From contig JAUILL010000035.1 in the NCBI GenBank assembly GCA_030433335.1, positions 1-34,778 of the forward strand: DNA of 34,778 nucleotides, read 5' to 3'. The notes under the pieces were generated by a model that searched no databases, was not told the origin of the DNA, and was given only the letters and a program-made list of their open reading frames with translations. This DNA comes from Alphaproteobacteria bacterium. Lineage in GTDB: Bacteria; Pseudomonadota; Alphaproteobacteria; Rhodobacterales; Rhodobacteraceae. The translations under genes were made by a program, and so were the position numbers. The first letter of the stretch is position 1. Each line of letters opens with the position of its first letter. Positions 17,360-26,289 of the stretch are shown here, piece by piece.

Positions 17360-17580
17360 CAGAACTGCTGGTATTTTTCAAGTGGCAGGCCGTTCTGCTC
17401 GATCCAGGCGTTGTAGCCTTCCAGCGCCGAGCGGTTTTCTTCCAGCCATTTCGCGGCCTTCTCTTTGCGTACGGCTTCCCGCAGGCTGGCCTCAAAGGTC
17501 GCGGAGAGATTGATGTTCAACCCACGAGCTTCATCCAAAAGCACCGGGTCGACGGTCAGGTTGGTTGCGCGCTTGTTCAT
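17359..17580 (-). CDS. ccdA: CcdA antitoxin
   Basis: A 73-residue antitoxin. The N-terminal ribbon-helix-helix region reads NKRATNLTVDPVLLDEARGL. The C-terminal half is the CcdB-binding tail with KWLEENRSALEGYNAWIEQN and GLPL. I chose the ATG at 17580 because AGGAG lies just upstream; an in-frame ATG at 17610 would add ten unrelated residues. Together with ccdB it forms a plasmid or island addiction module, probably autorepressed by the complex. Confidence 0.93.
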   Translation of the reverse strand: MNKRATNLTVDPVLLDEARGLNINLSATFEASLREAVRKEKAAKWLEENRSALEGYNAWIEQNGLPLEKYQQF

Positions 17581-17697
17581 ACATGTCTCCTGCGGATTTG
17601 TAATGCGCATTCATAACACACATTCAAGCTCTGGCAAAGCTATAGCGCCGGCGAACAGCCTGCGCTGCTCATCGCAGTCTGCCCTGTGTCGCCCGCA

Positions 17698-18156
17698 TTA
17701 CCGGGGGGCGTCTCGGGTCTGCCAAGCTGGCGCTTCCGGATCTGATCCAAGCAGGGAAAGTGTCGCTGGATCCAACACCCCGTCACACCAAGGGTCAAGC
17801 GCCACCCGAAACAGTGGATCCTCGGGGTCGACCATCGCAAACAGGGTCATTGACGACCGGAACTTCATATGGTCAGGCGAGCCGAGGATCTCGTATTTTG
17901 TGCGGTCTCGCAGCGTCATGATCGCTTTCACGCAGTCCCTCAGACGCGGGCTGAGGACAGGATGGATGAGATATTCCCGCGCCTCCGTCATGGAGACGAT
18001 GCCGTCGCGTTCCGCCATGGCTGACCTGCCGAGGCCGCGCAGTTGGGGGAAGATAAACCACCTCCAGTGGGTCCGCTTCCGTCCCGCGCGCAGTTCCGCG
18101 AGAGCCGTGCTGTAGACCCCGTCCTGGGCTGACAGAAACCGCTCGAGACCGTCCAT
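17698..18156 (-). CDS. DUF1810-family protein
   Basis: A 152-residue protein with the family's features: DGLERFLSAQDGVYSTALAE near the N-terminus, HWRWFIFPQLRGLG, then EAREYLIHPVLSPRL and FRSSMTLF. DUF1810 proteins (YbiA-neighbour-like, calpastatin-type annotation) have no settled function. AGAGG sits 7 bases before the ATG at 18156, better than for the ATG at 18162. It stands alone, 117 bases before the ccdA start and 40 bases after the recD2-like gene end, all on the same strand. Confidence 0.8.
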   Translation of the reverse strand: MDGLERFLSAQDGVYSTALAELRAGRKRTHWRWFIFPQLRGLGRSAMAERDGIVSMTEAREYLIHPVLSPRLRDCVKAIMTLRDRTKYEILGSPDHMKFRSSMTLFAMVDPEDPLFRVALDPWCDGVLDPATLSLLGSDPEAPAWQTRDAPR

Positions 18157-18202
18157 ACTCATACCTCTGGTTTACCCTGATATTCGTCGCTGTACGGCGT
18201 CA

Positions 18203-20395
18203 TTATGCGCGATGCGCAGGATCTCGCAGCCACTCATCGAGCTTCGACCAGCGTCGCCGCCCGGAGACGTTCTTGACGGCGATCGCCACGGCCTGCGTCT
18301 GCCCTACCAAGACCACCAGTTTCTTCCCGCGGGTCACCCCGGTGTAGATCAGGTTCCGCTGGAGCATCGCGTAATGCTGGGTCATCACGGGGATGACAAC
18401 GGCGGGGTATTCCGACCCCTGGCTCTTGTGGATCGTCGCCGCATAGGCCGGTACCAGCGTATCCAGCTCGCCAAAGACGAAGGTGACGGTCCGCCCGTCA
18501 AAATCCACCACAACCTCGCCCTCATCCAGATCGACATCCTCGACCGTGCCGATGTCTCCGTTGTAGACGTCCTTGTCATAGTCGTTTTCGATCTGCATGA
18601 CCTTGTCGCCGGGGGCGAAGGTCCAGCCGAACCGCTCGACCTTCTTCTCACCTGCCGGGTTCAGCGCGGCCTGCAACTCAATGTTGAGAGACCGGGCCCC
18701 GACGCCGCCCCGGTTCATCGGGCAGAGGACCTGGATGTCCCGGATCGGATCGAAACCGAACCGGTTCGGGATGCGCCTGGAGACGAGTTCGACGATCCGC
18801 GACACAGCCTGCTCCGGGTCCACGGCGGGCACGAAGTAGAAATCAGCCTCTCCGTCCGGCTGTGCGAGGTCGGGCATGCGCCCGGCGTTGATCGCGTGCG
18901 CCGTCGTGATGATCTTGCTCTCCGCCGCCTGCCGGAACACCTCGGTCAGCCGCACCACCGGCACGGCGCCCGAGCCGATGACGTCAGCGAGAACCTGACC
19001 GGGCCCCACCGAGGGGAGCTGGTCGATGTCGCCGACGATGAGGAGGGCTGCGTGATCCGGGACCGCCTTGAGCAGGGACTGCATCAGCATCACGTCCACC
19101 ATCGAGCTCTCGTCAACGACCAGCAGGTCACAGTCCAGCGGGTTTTCCAGGTCCCGCTTGAACCCGAACGCCTTGGGGTCGAACTCGAGAAGCCGGTGGA
19201 TGGTCTTTGCCTCCCGCTCTGTCGCTTCTGTCATGCGCTTGGCGGCCCGGCCCGTCGGGGCGCACAGGAGCAGGTTCACCCGCTTCGCCGCCAGGATACG
19301 CAGGATCGAGTTGACGATGGTCGTCTTGCCGACACCCGGCCCGCCCGTGATCACCGTTACCTTTGAGCGGAGCGCGAGCCGGATCGCCTCAGCCTGGCTG
19401 TCCGCAAGGTTGAGGCCGGTTTGCTGCTCGATCCAGGGTAGCGCCTTGTCGGCATCGATCTCGGGCCAGGGGAGGGGGCCAGACCGGATCCTCTGGATTT
19501 GCTTCGCGATCCCGCGCTCGGCCAGGTACAGCCCCGTCAGGAAGACGCACTCCGCATCCCCCACCCGATCCGGCGTGACCGTTTCTTCCAGAAGCTCCTC
19601 GGCCAGCGCGCTTTCGATCAGCGGCGGCGGGACCTCCAGGAGCTTTTCGGCCAGCCCGATCAGGTCCTTGCGGGGCAGACCACAATGGCCGTCCCCCATC
19701 GCTTCAGTGAGCGCGAAGGAGATCCCGGCGCGTACCCGGATCATCGCGGTCTTCTCGATCCCGAGCTTCTCGGCGATCAGGTCGACGGTCCGGAACCCGA
19801 TCCCCCGAATGTCCTTGGCGAGCCGATAGGGGTTCTCGCTCATAACCTGCACCGCGTCGGTGCCATAGGTCTTGAAGATCCGCACGGCCCGGGCCGTGCC
19901 GACCCCGTGCTGGTGCAGGAACACCATGATCTCCCGGATCACCTTCTGGTCGGCCCACCCGGAGGTGATCTTGTCGGCCCGCTTGGGGCCAATCCCGTCT
20001 ACCTCTCTCAGACGTTCCGGGGAGGCCTCGATAATGTCGAAGACGTCCTTGCCGAACATCTTCACCAGTCGCTTGGCGTACACCGGCCCGATCCCCTTGA
20101 TCATCCCGGACCCGAGGTATTTCTCGATCCCGTCGAGACTGGAGGGGGCAGACGTCTTCAGGAAGTGCGCCTTGAACTGGAGTCCATGGGTCCGGTCGTT
20201 CACCCAGACGCCAGAGGCCGTGACCCACTCACCCGCCGAGATCATCGCGGCGTGCCCTACGGTCGTCACCAGGTCCCGGTGCCCCCGGGCCTTCACACGT
20301 AGCACGCAGAAGCCGCTCTCCTCGCTGTGGAAGGTAACCCGCTCCACCAGCCCGGCTAGGACCTCGGTCGTGCTGTAAGGTCCTACGCCAGCCAC
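18203..20395 (-). CDS. recD2: RecD2-like SF1B DNA helicase
   Basis: A 730-residue ATP-dependent 5'-3' helicase of the RecD2 (RecD-like, RecBC-independent) class. The N-terminus has an OB-like segment and helix-hairpin-helix repeats (GIGPVYAKRL, VDGIGPKRADKI, IRGIGFRTVD). The motor has Walker A GGPGVGKTT with Lys 357, motif II VVDESSMVD, GDIDQLPSVGPG, TEVFRQA and the C-terminal AATIHKSQGSEYPAV and YTGVTRGK. The start is a GTG at 20395, 3 bases after the stop of the recombinase gene, so the two are co-transcribed. RecD2 acts in replication-fork and mismatch-related repair. Pairing with a recombinase suggests an element-borne copy. Confidence 0.9.
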   Translation of the reverse strand: MAGVGPYSTTEVLAGLVERVTFHSEESGFCVLRVKARGHRDLVTTVGHAAMISAGEWVTASGVWVNDRTHGLQFKAHFLKTSAPSSLDGIEKYLGSGMIKGIGPVYAKRLVKMFGKDVFDIIEASPERLREVDGIGPKRADKITSGWADQKVIREIMVFLHQHGVGTARAVRIFKTYGTDAVQVMSENPYRLAKDIRGIGFRTVDLIAEKLGIEKTAMIRVRAGISFALTEAMGDGHCGLPRKDLIGLAEKLLEVPPPLIESALAEELLEETVTPDRVGDAECVFLTGLYLAERGIAKQIQRIRSGPLPWPEIDADKALPWIEQQTGLNLADSQAEAIRLALRSKVTVITGGPGVGKTTIVNSILRILAAKRVNLLLCAPTGRAAKRMTEATEREAKTIHRLLEFDPKAFGFKRDLENPLDCDLLVVDESSMVDVMLMQSLLKAVPDHAALLIVGDIDQLPSVGPGQVLADVIGSGAVPVVRLTEVFRQAAESKIITTAHAINAGRMPDLAQPDGEADFYFVPAVDPEQAVSRIVELVSRRIPNRFGFDPIRDIQVLCPMNRGGVGARSLNIELQAALNPAGEKKVERFGWTFAPGDKVMQIENDYDKDVYNGDIGTVEDVDLDEGEVVVDFDGRTVTFVFGELDTLVPAYAATIHKSQGSEYPAVVIPVMTQHYAMLQRNLIYTGVTRGKKLVVLVGQTQAVAIAVKNVSGRRRWSKLDEWLRDPAHRA

Positions 20396-20398
20396 CGT

Positions 20399-20941
20399 TC
20401 ACACCACCCGCCGGATCGTTTTCTCGCTGACCTTGAACAGAGCGGCGATCTCAGGAATGGGTCGGTGCTCCTCGTCGCGCATGCGCTTCACCTCAATCTT
20501 CTGAGCGGGTGAGAGGGCAGGGGGCCTGCCTCCAACACGGCCCCGTTTCCGGGCCGCCTCGAGCCCCTCCTTCGTCCGTTCCACGATCCGTTCGCGCTCG
20601 AACTGGGCGATCGATGCGAAGACGTGAAACACCAGCCGCCCGGCTGGTGTAGTCGTGTCGATGTCCTCCCCAAGGGACCGGAACCCGGCGCCACGAGCCT
20701 GGATCAGCTCGACGATCTCGAGAAGGTCCTTCAGGCTCCGGGCGAGCCGATCGTATTTCGTCACAACGACCACGTCGCCTGATCGGAGCTCAGAGAGGAG
20801 CCGGTCCAACTCAGGTCGGGCGCGCAAAGTTCCCGTGATCGTGTCTGCGAAAATCCGTTCAGCGCCAGCGGCGGTGAGAGCGTCATGCTGGCCGTCGAGG
20901 TTCTGGTCCCGGGTCGAGACCCGCGCATACCCCAGAATCAT
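20399..20941 (-). CDS. Serine recombinase (resolvase/invertase)
   Basis: A 180-residue small serine recombinase. The catalytic Ser is residue 9 (GYARVSTRDQ). The Arg-containing VTKYDRLARSLKDL and the AQFERERIVERTKEGLEAAR E-helix follow. The C-terminus is a Hin-type helix-turn-helix (IPEIAALFKVSEKTIRRVV). I chose the ATG at 20941, where the family begins; an upstream in-frame start at 20965 overlaps the repeat-rich leader. It looks intact, unlike the other three resolvase copies in the window. It is upstream in an operon with the RecD2-like gene. Confidence 0.9.
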   Translation of the reverse strand: MILGYARVSTRDQNLDGQHDALTAAGAERIFADTITGTLRARPELDRLLSELRSGDVVVVTKYDRLARSLKDLLEIVELIQARGAGFRSLGEDIDTTTPAGRLVFHVFASIAQFERERIVERTKEGLEAARKRGRVGGRPPALSPAQKIEVKRMRDEEHRPIPEIAALFKVSEKTIRRVV

Positions 20942-20991
20942 GGACAAAACCCTCCCAAAACCCATTTGGTTTTGTCATGGGGTTTTGTCCC
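20942..20991. promoter_or_regulatory. Cluster of GGTTTTG repeats before the recombinase gene
   Basis: GGTTTTGTCC occurs inverted at 20942-20951 and direct at 20981-20990. A further GGTTTTGTC is at 20968-20976, and an inverted GGTTTTGGG lies around 20955-20963. Four half-sites in 50 bases, two in each orientation and touching the start codon, fit recombinase binding subsites or an autoregulatory operator. Confidence 0.7.
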
Positions 20992-21275
20992 GGTCAACCT
21001 GTTGAAAACTGGTGGTGCAGGGCGGCCCGGTCAAAAACGACCGTTTTTGCCAGAGGTTAGATAGAATCGGTAAGAAGGTCGAAGAATTCGCAAAACCTAC
21101 CTTCAACTACACATGGATTTAGGTGAAGCTACATTACGCAAAAAACCCCTAAGGCATTGAATGCAGGGGAGAAAATGCAAAAGGTTTGCCCGCGCTACCC
21201 TACGGTAGCGGGCCAGACTAGACGATAATTGTAATCGACTTGGGCACGAAGTAGTCTCCAGACTTCATTTCTCTT
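20992..21275. other. Intergenic region with inverted repeats
   Basis: No gene is visible. CAAAAACG (21032-21039) and CGTTTTTG (21042-21049) form a short palindrome. GCTACC and GGTAGC around 21194-21209 form a stem that can extend to CCCGC/GCGGG with a bulge. Base composition shifts from GC-rich to AT-rich here, so the boundary of a separately acquired segment lies in this stretch. Confidence 0.5.
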
Positions 21276-21291
21276 AGAGTATATATACTCT
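21276..21291. promoter_or_regulatory. 16-base perfect palindrome before the patatin gene
   Basis: AGAGTATATATACTCT is a perfect palindrome ending 27 bases before the ATG. It overlaps the place where a -10 element would lie, so a repressor bound there would block transcription. No regulator gene is adjacent. Confidence 0.65.
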
Positions 21292-21318
21292 TTGGTTAGT
21301 TCTAAGGCAAGGGTACCC

Positions 21319-22998
21319 ATGACCATCAACTTCAGAGTTGCCTTTCAAGGAGGAGGCGCAAATTTCATTACGCTACTAGCTGCTTCAAAAGCTGTATTTG
21401 ATCTGAACAACGACACTGACACTACCTTCAATGTAGAGATGGTTTCCGGAACCAGCGCTGGATCAATCGTAGCCGGATTGTTTTCACTAGGCATCGACCC
21501 GGAACTAGTTCGTCGGCATCTACAGAACCACGGCATGGCTTCCTATAACAAAATCATTAAGATTCCGGAAAAAGGTTTCCTCTATCGCGGTTACGGACAG
21601 AAAGCGGTCTCACTTGTAGCTGGGCATCCCTTCTTCGAGTATAGTGAGCTTAAGAATTTCATTAACGAGCTTCTAAATATCGATAAAGTTCGTGATAATT
21701 TATTACTTTCTCAAGTCGAAATACCCGTAATTTTTACTACAAGTAACCTGTCAACCTCGGAAGCGACTTATTGGGACTCTACCAAGGATGAGCAAAAAGA
21801 AGAGATATTATCAACTGTAATAGCGAACAGTTGTTCAATTCCATTTGTTTTCAAGAGTTTAATTGGAGCAGAAGACTCACATATAGTAGATGGAGGTATT
21901 GTAGAAAATTTTCCATTGGAAAAGCTAACGAGTGGCGCATCGCCTAGCCGTGTTATTGGGTTTAGCTTTGACCAAAAGAAAAATTTTGCAAACAAAAATA
22001 TTATATCCTACCTAAACTCGATTCTCTCCACAGCTATAAATTCGAACGTTAAGCAAAGCGCCAAGCAGATACCAGAGGATAATGTTATCTCGCTTCCTTA
22101 TGAATTTGGCGTACTTGACTTCAAGCCTGCACTTGAGGACGGTCTTGATCATCTCTTTGATAAAGTAGTGGGAATAGTAAAGAACAGATTAGAGCAAATA
22201 ATAGCAAGAGAGCGCGACTATGAGTTTAGACAAGCTAGTAAGTCACGATTTTCCAGAAATTTTAATCCTGAAAAATCAGCAAATGAACTTTTTGAAACGC
22301 TAAAGAATGAAAATTTTACGATACTAGCTTTGGAAGCTGAATGGTGTGTTAACTCCCTTCGTAGTGATATGGACCCCTTAAAATCTGAGACTGATACATT
22401 AAGGACTACTTATGAAATTCAAGTACCTGAAGATCAGGCTTTACTTGTTTTCCGCATTCACTTGAGTTCATTAACTGATAGGATTGATCTAACTCAAAGT
22501 GAGGTTAGTGTTTCTGACGAGAAGGGCAACAGTGTGATCTTTACCCCACTGGTCGGACCAATAAAGAAGTTTGCTAGCTCGTTCAACATACCTGTTTATC
22601 TTTTTATAGACCTAAATGCTCTTAGTGAGGATGCAAAAGTAATTCGAGTGCAACATGTTGATCAAGTGGCAACGGACTTTCCGATGTTCATGGATGCCAC
22701 GTCAAGTGAAGCCAAGGAATGTGAAGAAGTTGGGTTAGTTTGCTCTTATCCGAAATACCAGAAAGTTACCTGGACAGTGCATTTACCAGAGGACATCCAC
22801 AGCCGCTGCGATTTTGAAAATCTTGTTTCTATTGATGAAAAAGTCGACATTAGTGGCTTTGCCCAAGGTAGTATCATCCCTAACTTTGTTGGAGACGCCA
22901 GAACACCGCTGAATTTCTTGACCGTAAAATGGGAGTCATCTGCTGAGGTTCAAGGAAACCAAGCGGCAGGTTTTAAGATTGTACAAAATACAACATAA
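21319..22998 (+). CDS. Patatin-like phospholipase with unknown C-terminal half
   Basis: A 559-residue protein. The N-terminal 300 residues form a patatin domain: oxyanion hole GGGA at 11-14, nucleophile Ser 46 in GTSAG, and Asp 191 in VDGGIVENFP, so the Ser-Asp dyad is complete. The family hydrolyses acyl esters of membrane lipids. Residues about 320-559 are rich in beta-type sequence and match nothing I know; they may sense a trigger. The ATG at 21319 follows AAGG/AGGG; a TTG at 21292 is less likely. The gene is much more AT-rich than its neighbours, a sign of recent transfer. Patatins serve as membrane-damaging effectors in anti-phage systems such as CBASS (CapV), but no cyclase gene is present here. 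Confidence 0.88.
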   Translation: MTINFRVAFQGGGANFITLLAASKAVFDLNNDTDTTFNVEMVSGTSAGSIVAGLFSLGIDPELVRRHLQNHGMASYNKIIKIPEKGFLYRGYGQKAVSLVAGHPFFEYSELKNFINELLNIDKVRDNLLLSQVEIPVIFTTSNLSTSEATYWDSTKDEQKEEILSTVIANSCSIPFVFKSLIGAEDSHIVDGGIVENFPLEKLTSGASPSRVIGFSFDQKKNFANKNIISYLNSILSTAINSNVKQSAKQIPEDNVISLPYEFGVLDFKPALEDGLDHLFDKVVGIVKNRLEQIIARERDYEFRQASKSRFSRNFNPEKSANELFETLKNENFTILALEAEWCVNSLRSDMDPLKSETDTLRTTYEIQVPEDQALLVFRIHLSSLTDRIDLTQSEVSVSDEKGNSVIFTPLVGPIKKFASSFNIPVYLFIDLNALSEDAKVIRVQHVDQVATDFPMFMDATSSEAKECEEVGLVCSYPKYQKVTWTVHLPEDIHSRCDFENLVSIDEKVDISGFAQGSIIPNFVGDARTPLNFLTVKWESSAEVQGNQAAGFKIVQNTT

Positions 22999-23167
22999 AA
23001 CGCATTACGCGATAAGTCAGCAATGCTGACCTATATTGGTTCCTCCCTTCTCGACATCAGCTTGTCGCAGCGGATAAATCACTGTTTTACGCATGGGTTA
23101 CAGCAAGGAATTTATGTCTGGTTTGCGGGTTGGACTTCTATCTCACTTCATATGTGAAATGTTTATT
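22999..23167. other. Convergent intergenic region
   Basis: It separates the 3' ends of the patatin gene and the opposite operon. GTCAGCA-A-TGCTGAC at 23016-23030 is a 15-base palindrome. I see no clear terminator with a T run. Confidence 0.4.
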
Positions 23168-23356
23168 TTACCAAGATAGCGGCCGTCGCATCGATCCGTA
23201 GTCCGCCATTGCGAAATGATGGCTGGCCGCGACGGATTGTGTTGCAAGCCATCGGTCGAATTCTTCCTGCCGTCTACGCTCTTGTTCATGTGTTTCGCCC
23301 GCCGCGTTTATTTCGTTAGTCCGGCTCAGACCTTGGACATTTTGTATTTTTGTCAT
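23168..23356 (-). CDS. Small charged protein, unknown
   Basis: A 62-residue ORF whose ATG overlaps the stop of the preceding 574-residue gene (ATGA), which argues for a real, translationally coupled gene. The middle is a highly charged helix (ETHEQERRRQEEFDRWLATQ). I see no family resemblance. It could be an accessory or immunity-type partner of the large protein. Confidence 0.5.
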   Translation of the reverse strand: MTKIQNVQGLSRTNEINAAGETHEQERRRQEEFDRWLATQSVAASHHFAMADYGSMRRPLSW

Positions 23357-25077
23357 GGGGCTTCACTGCGTCGGTCGTATCCGCTTCGGGTGAGACCGTC
23401 CTCGAACGAGCGTTCTGACTGCATGCGCATCTCACCAAAGCAAGTCACGCGTTGGTTTACGGCTGCCATGAACTTGGTATCGAGCCGTTCCGAACCAACA
23501 CCATATGCGAGGCTACGAAAAATCGCAGACGCCAGAGTGCCGTCCGGGGCGGGTGTCCACCCCGCCGGTGCCGTGAATAGAGGACGCAAGGCAGGCTGGA
23601 TTTCCGGCGTAATTTTCCATGGCCCGTTGGTCATGATAACGTTCTGCCAATCCTGCATGGGCAACATCATCAATTCCCAGATCGGATCGGCATCCAGTGG
23701 TCCGAAATGCATATCCATAAGACCTTCAAACATCTCGCACTCATCAGGTTCATAGCGGATCGTTCGATAGGTCAGCCCCAGAGGACTCCCCTCTGTTTTG
23801 GGTGCGTGCTGTTCCTCGGAGAAGCCTCGGCACACCAACATCCTCTCGCCGTCAGGAAACCAAGCGAAGAGATCGCTCTCTTTGTCTGAAACGATACAGT
23901 TATCGATCTCGGCGCCTTTCATGGTGTCGTCTTTGGGCGTCAGCAGGTCCTTGGGCGCGGTTGACCAGTGCGGCTCGAGGGCAGAAATTCCAAGTGCCAA
24001 TGCCTCGGGTTGGCCGTGTGCCGTCAGATGAAGATCAATCGAACGGGCTTGCCAGAACACACGCCACGACGCGCCCGGCAAGGCTTCTCTGGTCACAGGG
24101 TTGATGAAATCGTCCCAAGGTACGTCCATGGAACTGAATCCGCCGTCGCGGAGCGCTTTTTCCCGGAGTTTGCTCTCCTGACCATCTAAATCGGTGCTGC
24201 GATAGGCGTTCTTCACATCTGCTGCAGGTGCGCCCACGTCGAGACAGAGTACCGTGCGTGGCCAATAAACACGGGCGAGGCGCATTCTTGGAAGTAGCGC
24301 AGGTGGTTCCTCCGCAAGGAAATTATAGCCGGCTAGTCTAAGGCGGGAATAATCTTCGTAGGCTCTGATTTCTCCTTCACCGTGCTTGAAGCAGCTCAGG
24401 GGAAAACATTGTTCATTCAGCGTAAAGATCTCCTCTTCGGAGAGGTCTGATCTGTTGCGTGGAAGGGTTTCGATGTCGTAATCGCGAACTTGGTCAAAGT
24501 AGCGGATAATGTCGGTTTTCCTCGCGATCCGGTCGATCATCTCCTCCATCCGGAGTCGGAACTCTTCGAGACTATCTTTCCCACGCGAGAGACGCGGCCG
24601 AGCAGGCTCAAAGAGAGATGTGCCTTCGCAGACGGAGGCTAGAACCTCGGCCTTCTGCTCGTCCGTAGCTTTGTTGCCGTATATTAAGTTTGCCCAGGCA
24701 TCGGAGAGCCGAAGCACATCGCGGCGCGTGGCGAAGAGCTGGTCCCCATCCGCGATATCTTCCCCTTCGAAGCGGATATAGCGCGCCCTTTTCTTCAGAA
24801 TGGATTCAGCCTGATCGCCGAACGCCATCGAGATCAGCCTTGCGGCCCAAGCTTTCCTTTCCTCCAGGTAGCGGCGTTCGATCAAACGCCCGAATTTCCG
24901 AACGATAATGCACCGGTCTGCAAAGTCGATGCGTTTGCTGTCTCGCAGGATGGAGCGCAGACGGGCAATGTCTTCCGCCCTGCGTCTCCAATGCAATTCG
25001 GCTCGCTCTCGGATCCTCTCCTCACTTGATCTGTCACCGGAAAACCGGTCCTTGGCATCGATAATGGTCCCTGACAT
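23353..25077 (-). CDS. Large protein of unknown function (574 residues)
   Basis: I do not recognise this protein. The first 120 residues are rich in Arg and Glu and likely helical (RSSEERIRERAELHWRRRAE; RKFGRLIERRYLEERKAW). The rest is mixed, with many Trp, Asp and Pro residues and segments such as GASWRVFWQARSIDLHL and DLFAWFPDGERMLVCRGFSE. No signal peptide, membrane helix, nucleotide-binding loop or metal motif is evident. The ATG at 25077 has GGAGGG 7 bases before it; a GTG at 25083 is too close to that site. It lies between a DUF4258-like gene (2 bases upstream) and the 62-residue ORF (overlapping). The tight spacing indicates that the three products work together. Confidence 0.75.
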   Translation of the reverse strand: MSGTIIDAKDRFSGDRSSEERIRERAELHWRRRAEDIARLRSILRDSKRIDFADRCIIVRKFGRLIERRYLEERKAWAARLISMAFGDQAESILKKRARYIRFEGEDIADGDQLFATRRDVLRLSDAWANLIYGNKATDEQKAEVLASVCEGTSLFEPARPRLSRGKDSLEEFRLRMEEMIDRIARKTDIIRYFDQVRDYDIETLPRNRSDLSEEEIFTLNEQCFPLSCFKHGEGEIRAYEDYSRLRLAGYNFLAEEPPALLPRMRLARVYWPRTVLCLDVGAPAADVKNAYRSTDLDGQESKLREKALRDGGFSSMDVPWDDFINPVTREALPGASWRVFWQARSIDLHLTAHGQPEALALGISALEPHWSTAPKDLLTPKDDTMKGAEIDNCIVSDKESDLFAWFPDGERMLVCRGFSEEQHAPKTEGSPLGLTYRTIRYEPDECEMFEGLMDMHFGPLDADPIWELMMLPMQDWQNVIMTNGPWKITPEIQPALRPLFTAPAGWTPAPDGTLASAIFRSLAYGVGSERLDTKFMAAVNQRVTCFGEMRMQSERSFEDGLTRSGYDRRSEAP

Positions 25078-25079
25078 AT

Positions 25080-25403
25080 TCACACCCTCCGACCATACCT
25101 ATTATTGATGCGTTGGCGGCGCGTTGCACGATTCAGGCACCGTGGCGCTCTTTGATAGCATGTCACCAGTCGTTCCTCTTGCGAGAGGACGGCTTCGATT
25201 TTCAGAGCCGCCTCGACGACGTCAAGTGAGATGCCGTCGGCGAGAATCTCGTTTACCTCTGCGTGCCGGAGTGCGCGTTTCAAGCAGCCATCATAAGCGG
25301 GTGTGTCTGCACCGTAGGTCAGCACGACTTCCAAGGCTTGGGAAGAAACCCCGCGTTGGGACATCCGTTCGACTGCATGTTTTGTCATCAGTTGGTGTGA
25401 CAT
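25080..25403 (-). CDS. DUF4258-like small protein
   Basis: A 107-residue protein. It begins MSHQLMTKHAVERMSQRGVS, the H-A-x-x-R-x-x-Q-R-G signature of DUF4258-like proteins, which are often annotated as toxin-like or RelE-superfamily-like. A helical section and a basic tail (NRATRRQRINNRYGRRV) follow. The same signature appears in the gene at 26290. I chose the ATG at 25403 because it starts the conserved block. It is the first gene of the minus-strand operon. Function is not established. Confidence 0.65.
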   Translation of the reverse strand: MSHQLMTKHAVERMSQRGVSSQALEVVLTYGADTPAYDGCLKRALRHAEVNEILADGISLDVVEAALKIEAVLSQEERLVTCYQRAPRCLNRATRRQRINNRYGRRV

Positions 25404-25734
25404 GGTCGTTTTCCTTTTCCTGATGACGACATCATTGCCTGAGGTCACGACGAAATCACCCGCTATATGGGGATTTTTTTGGGGGGATTATTTGTCTTAA
25501 CTGGGGGAAAATGTTGGCTGTACTTCATTCTTTCCCCAGCCTTCATAAATCTGACCGGCTCGATTTTCTGCAAATCATCTGCCTGCTTTCACTCTTTGAC
25601 CCAAAAGCATGTCATGCGCGAAACCAGCGGTCAGTCAGACCAAAAGATCTCGCCATGGCAAAACTTGAAGCTTGATCTGCCATAAATGACTTGATCCAAA
25701 GGCCTCCCTTTTACTGAAGTGGAGATCACCGATC
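25404..25734. other. Divergent intergenic region
   Basis: It separates the minus-strand DUF4258 operon from the plus-strand 72-residue gene and should carry both promoters. A run of T followed by a run of G lies near 25470-25490. I cannot fix -35 and -10 boxes with confidence. Short frames inside show no family resemblance. Confidence 0.4.
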
Positions 25735-25953
25735 ATGCTCAAGCCATATGCAAAAGACGGCAACACGCTGGACGAAAACTGCCGGTACAAGAGAGACGGG
25801 TTGTTTCGCATCGGCCCCAAGGGACAGCACGTCAAATTTAGCGATTTAGACGAAGCCCTCGCCTACATGCGAAAAAACAATGTGAACCATTGGCGGAGGC
25901 CGAGCGCGACAAGCGGCGCGCCTGGCGTTGTAGTCGCGGTGCGATGGGCCTGA
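25735..25953 (+). CDS. Stand-alone GPKG/WRRP domain protein
   Basis: A 72-residue protein that aligns with the C-terminal domain of the 330-residue protein at 27379. Shared elements in order are a Gly-aromatic start, GPKG, a Val-basic-aromatic step, D/E-AL, WRRP and a final V-x-W. GGAG lies about 10 bases before the ATG. The domain has no name known to me. Its basic and aromatic content would suit nucleic-acid or protein binding, which is a guess. A single-domain version near the fused version suggests that it competes with, or assembles with, the larger protein. Confidence 0.65.
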   Translation: MLKPYAKDGNTLDENCRYKRDGLFRIGPKGQHVKFSDLDEALAYMRKNNVNHWRRPSATSGAPGVVVAVRWA

Positions 25954-26289
25954 CAAAGCCGACCAGTGCCGCTGTGGTCTGTGAGCACAGGCAAGGAAAC
26001 TGAGGTGAATACGCCCCTCCTCTCCCGTCTCAGATCGAGATTTCGGGGAAGGCGGGGCACCACGGCGTATTTTCTGCACCAGTTTGCCAAGGCCCCCATA
26101 CTGAGTGCTGCGTATCAGCCAGCTCGGATAAGTCACCGTGTTGGTTGTTGCTGCAGTCTGCGAGGGGTTGCAGAGCAGTTGCGCCAAATAGAATATTTCG
26201 TGATGTAATTTTTCACATTTTTTGGCATTGACTGAGCCGCGTGAGTGTCTATGTGTTTTGTGCAATCACGTTTCACGAGGTTTGGCGCA
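25954..26289. other. Intergenic region before the plus-strand operon
   Basis: No gene is supported. TTGACT near 26229 followed about 17 bases later by TATGTG could be a promoter for the four-gene unit that starts at 26290. This is weak evidence. Confidence 0.3.

Noticed and set aside
18212..20302. Long plus-strand ORFs across the RecD2 gene
   Set aside because: They are antisense shadows of a GC-rich gene with clear helicase motifs.
21319..22998. CBASS system with the patatin as CapV effector
   Set aside because: No nucleotidyltransferase (CD-NTase) gene or its accessory genes occur on either side, so the system cannot be claimed.
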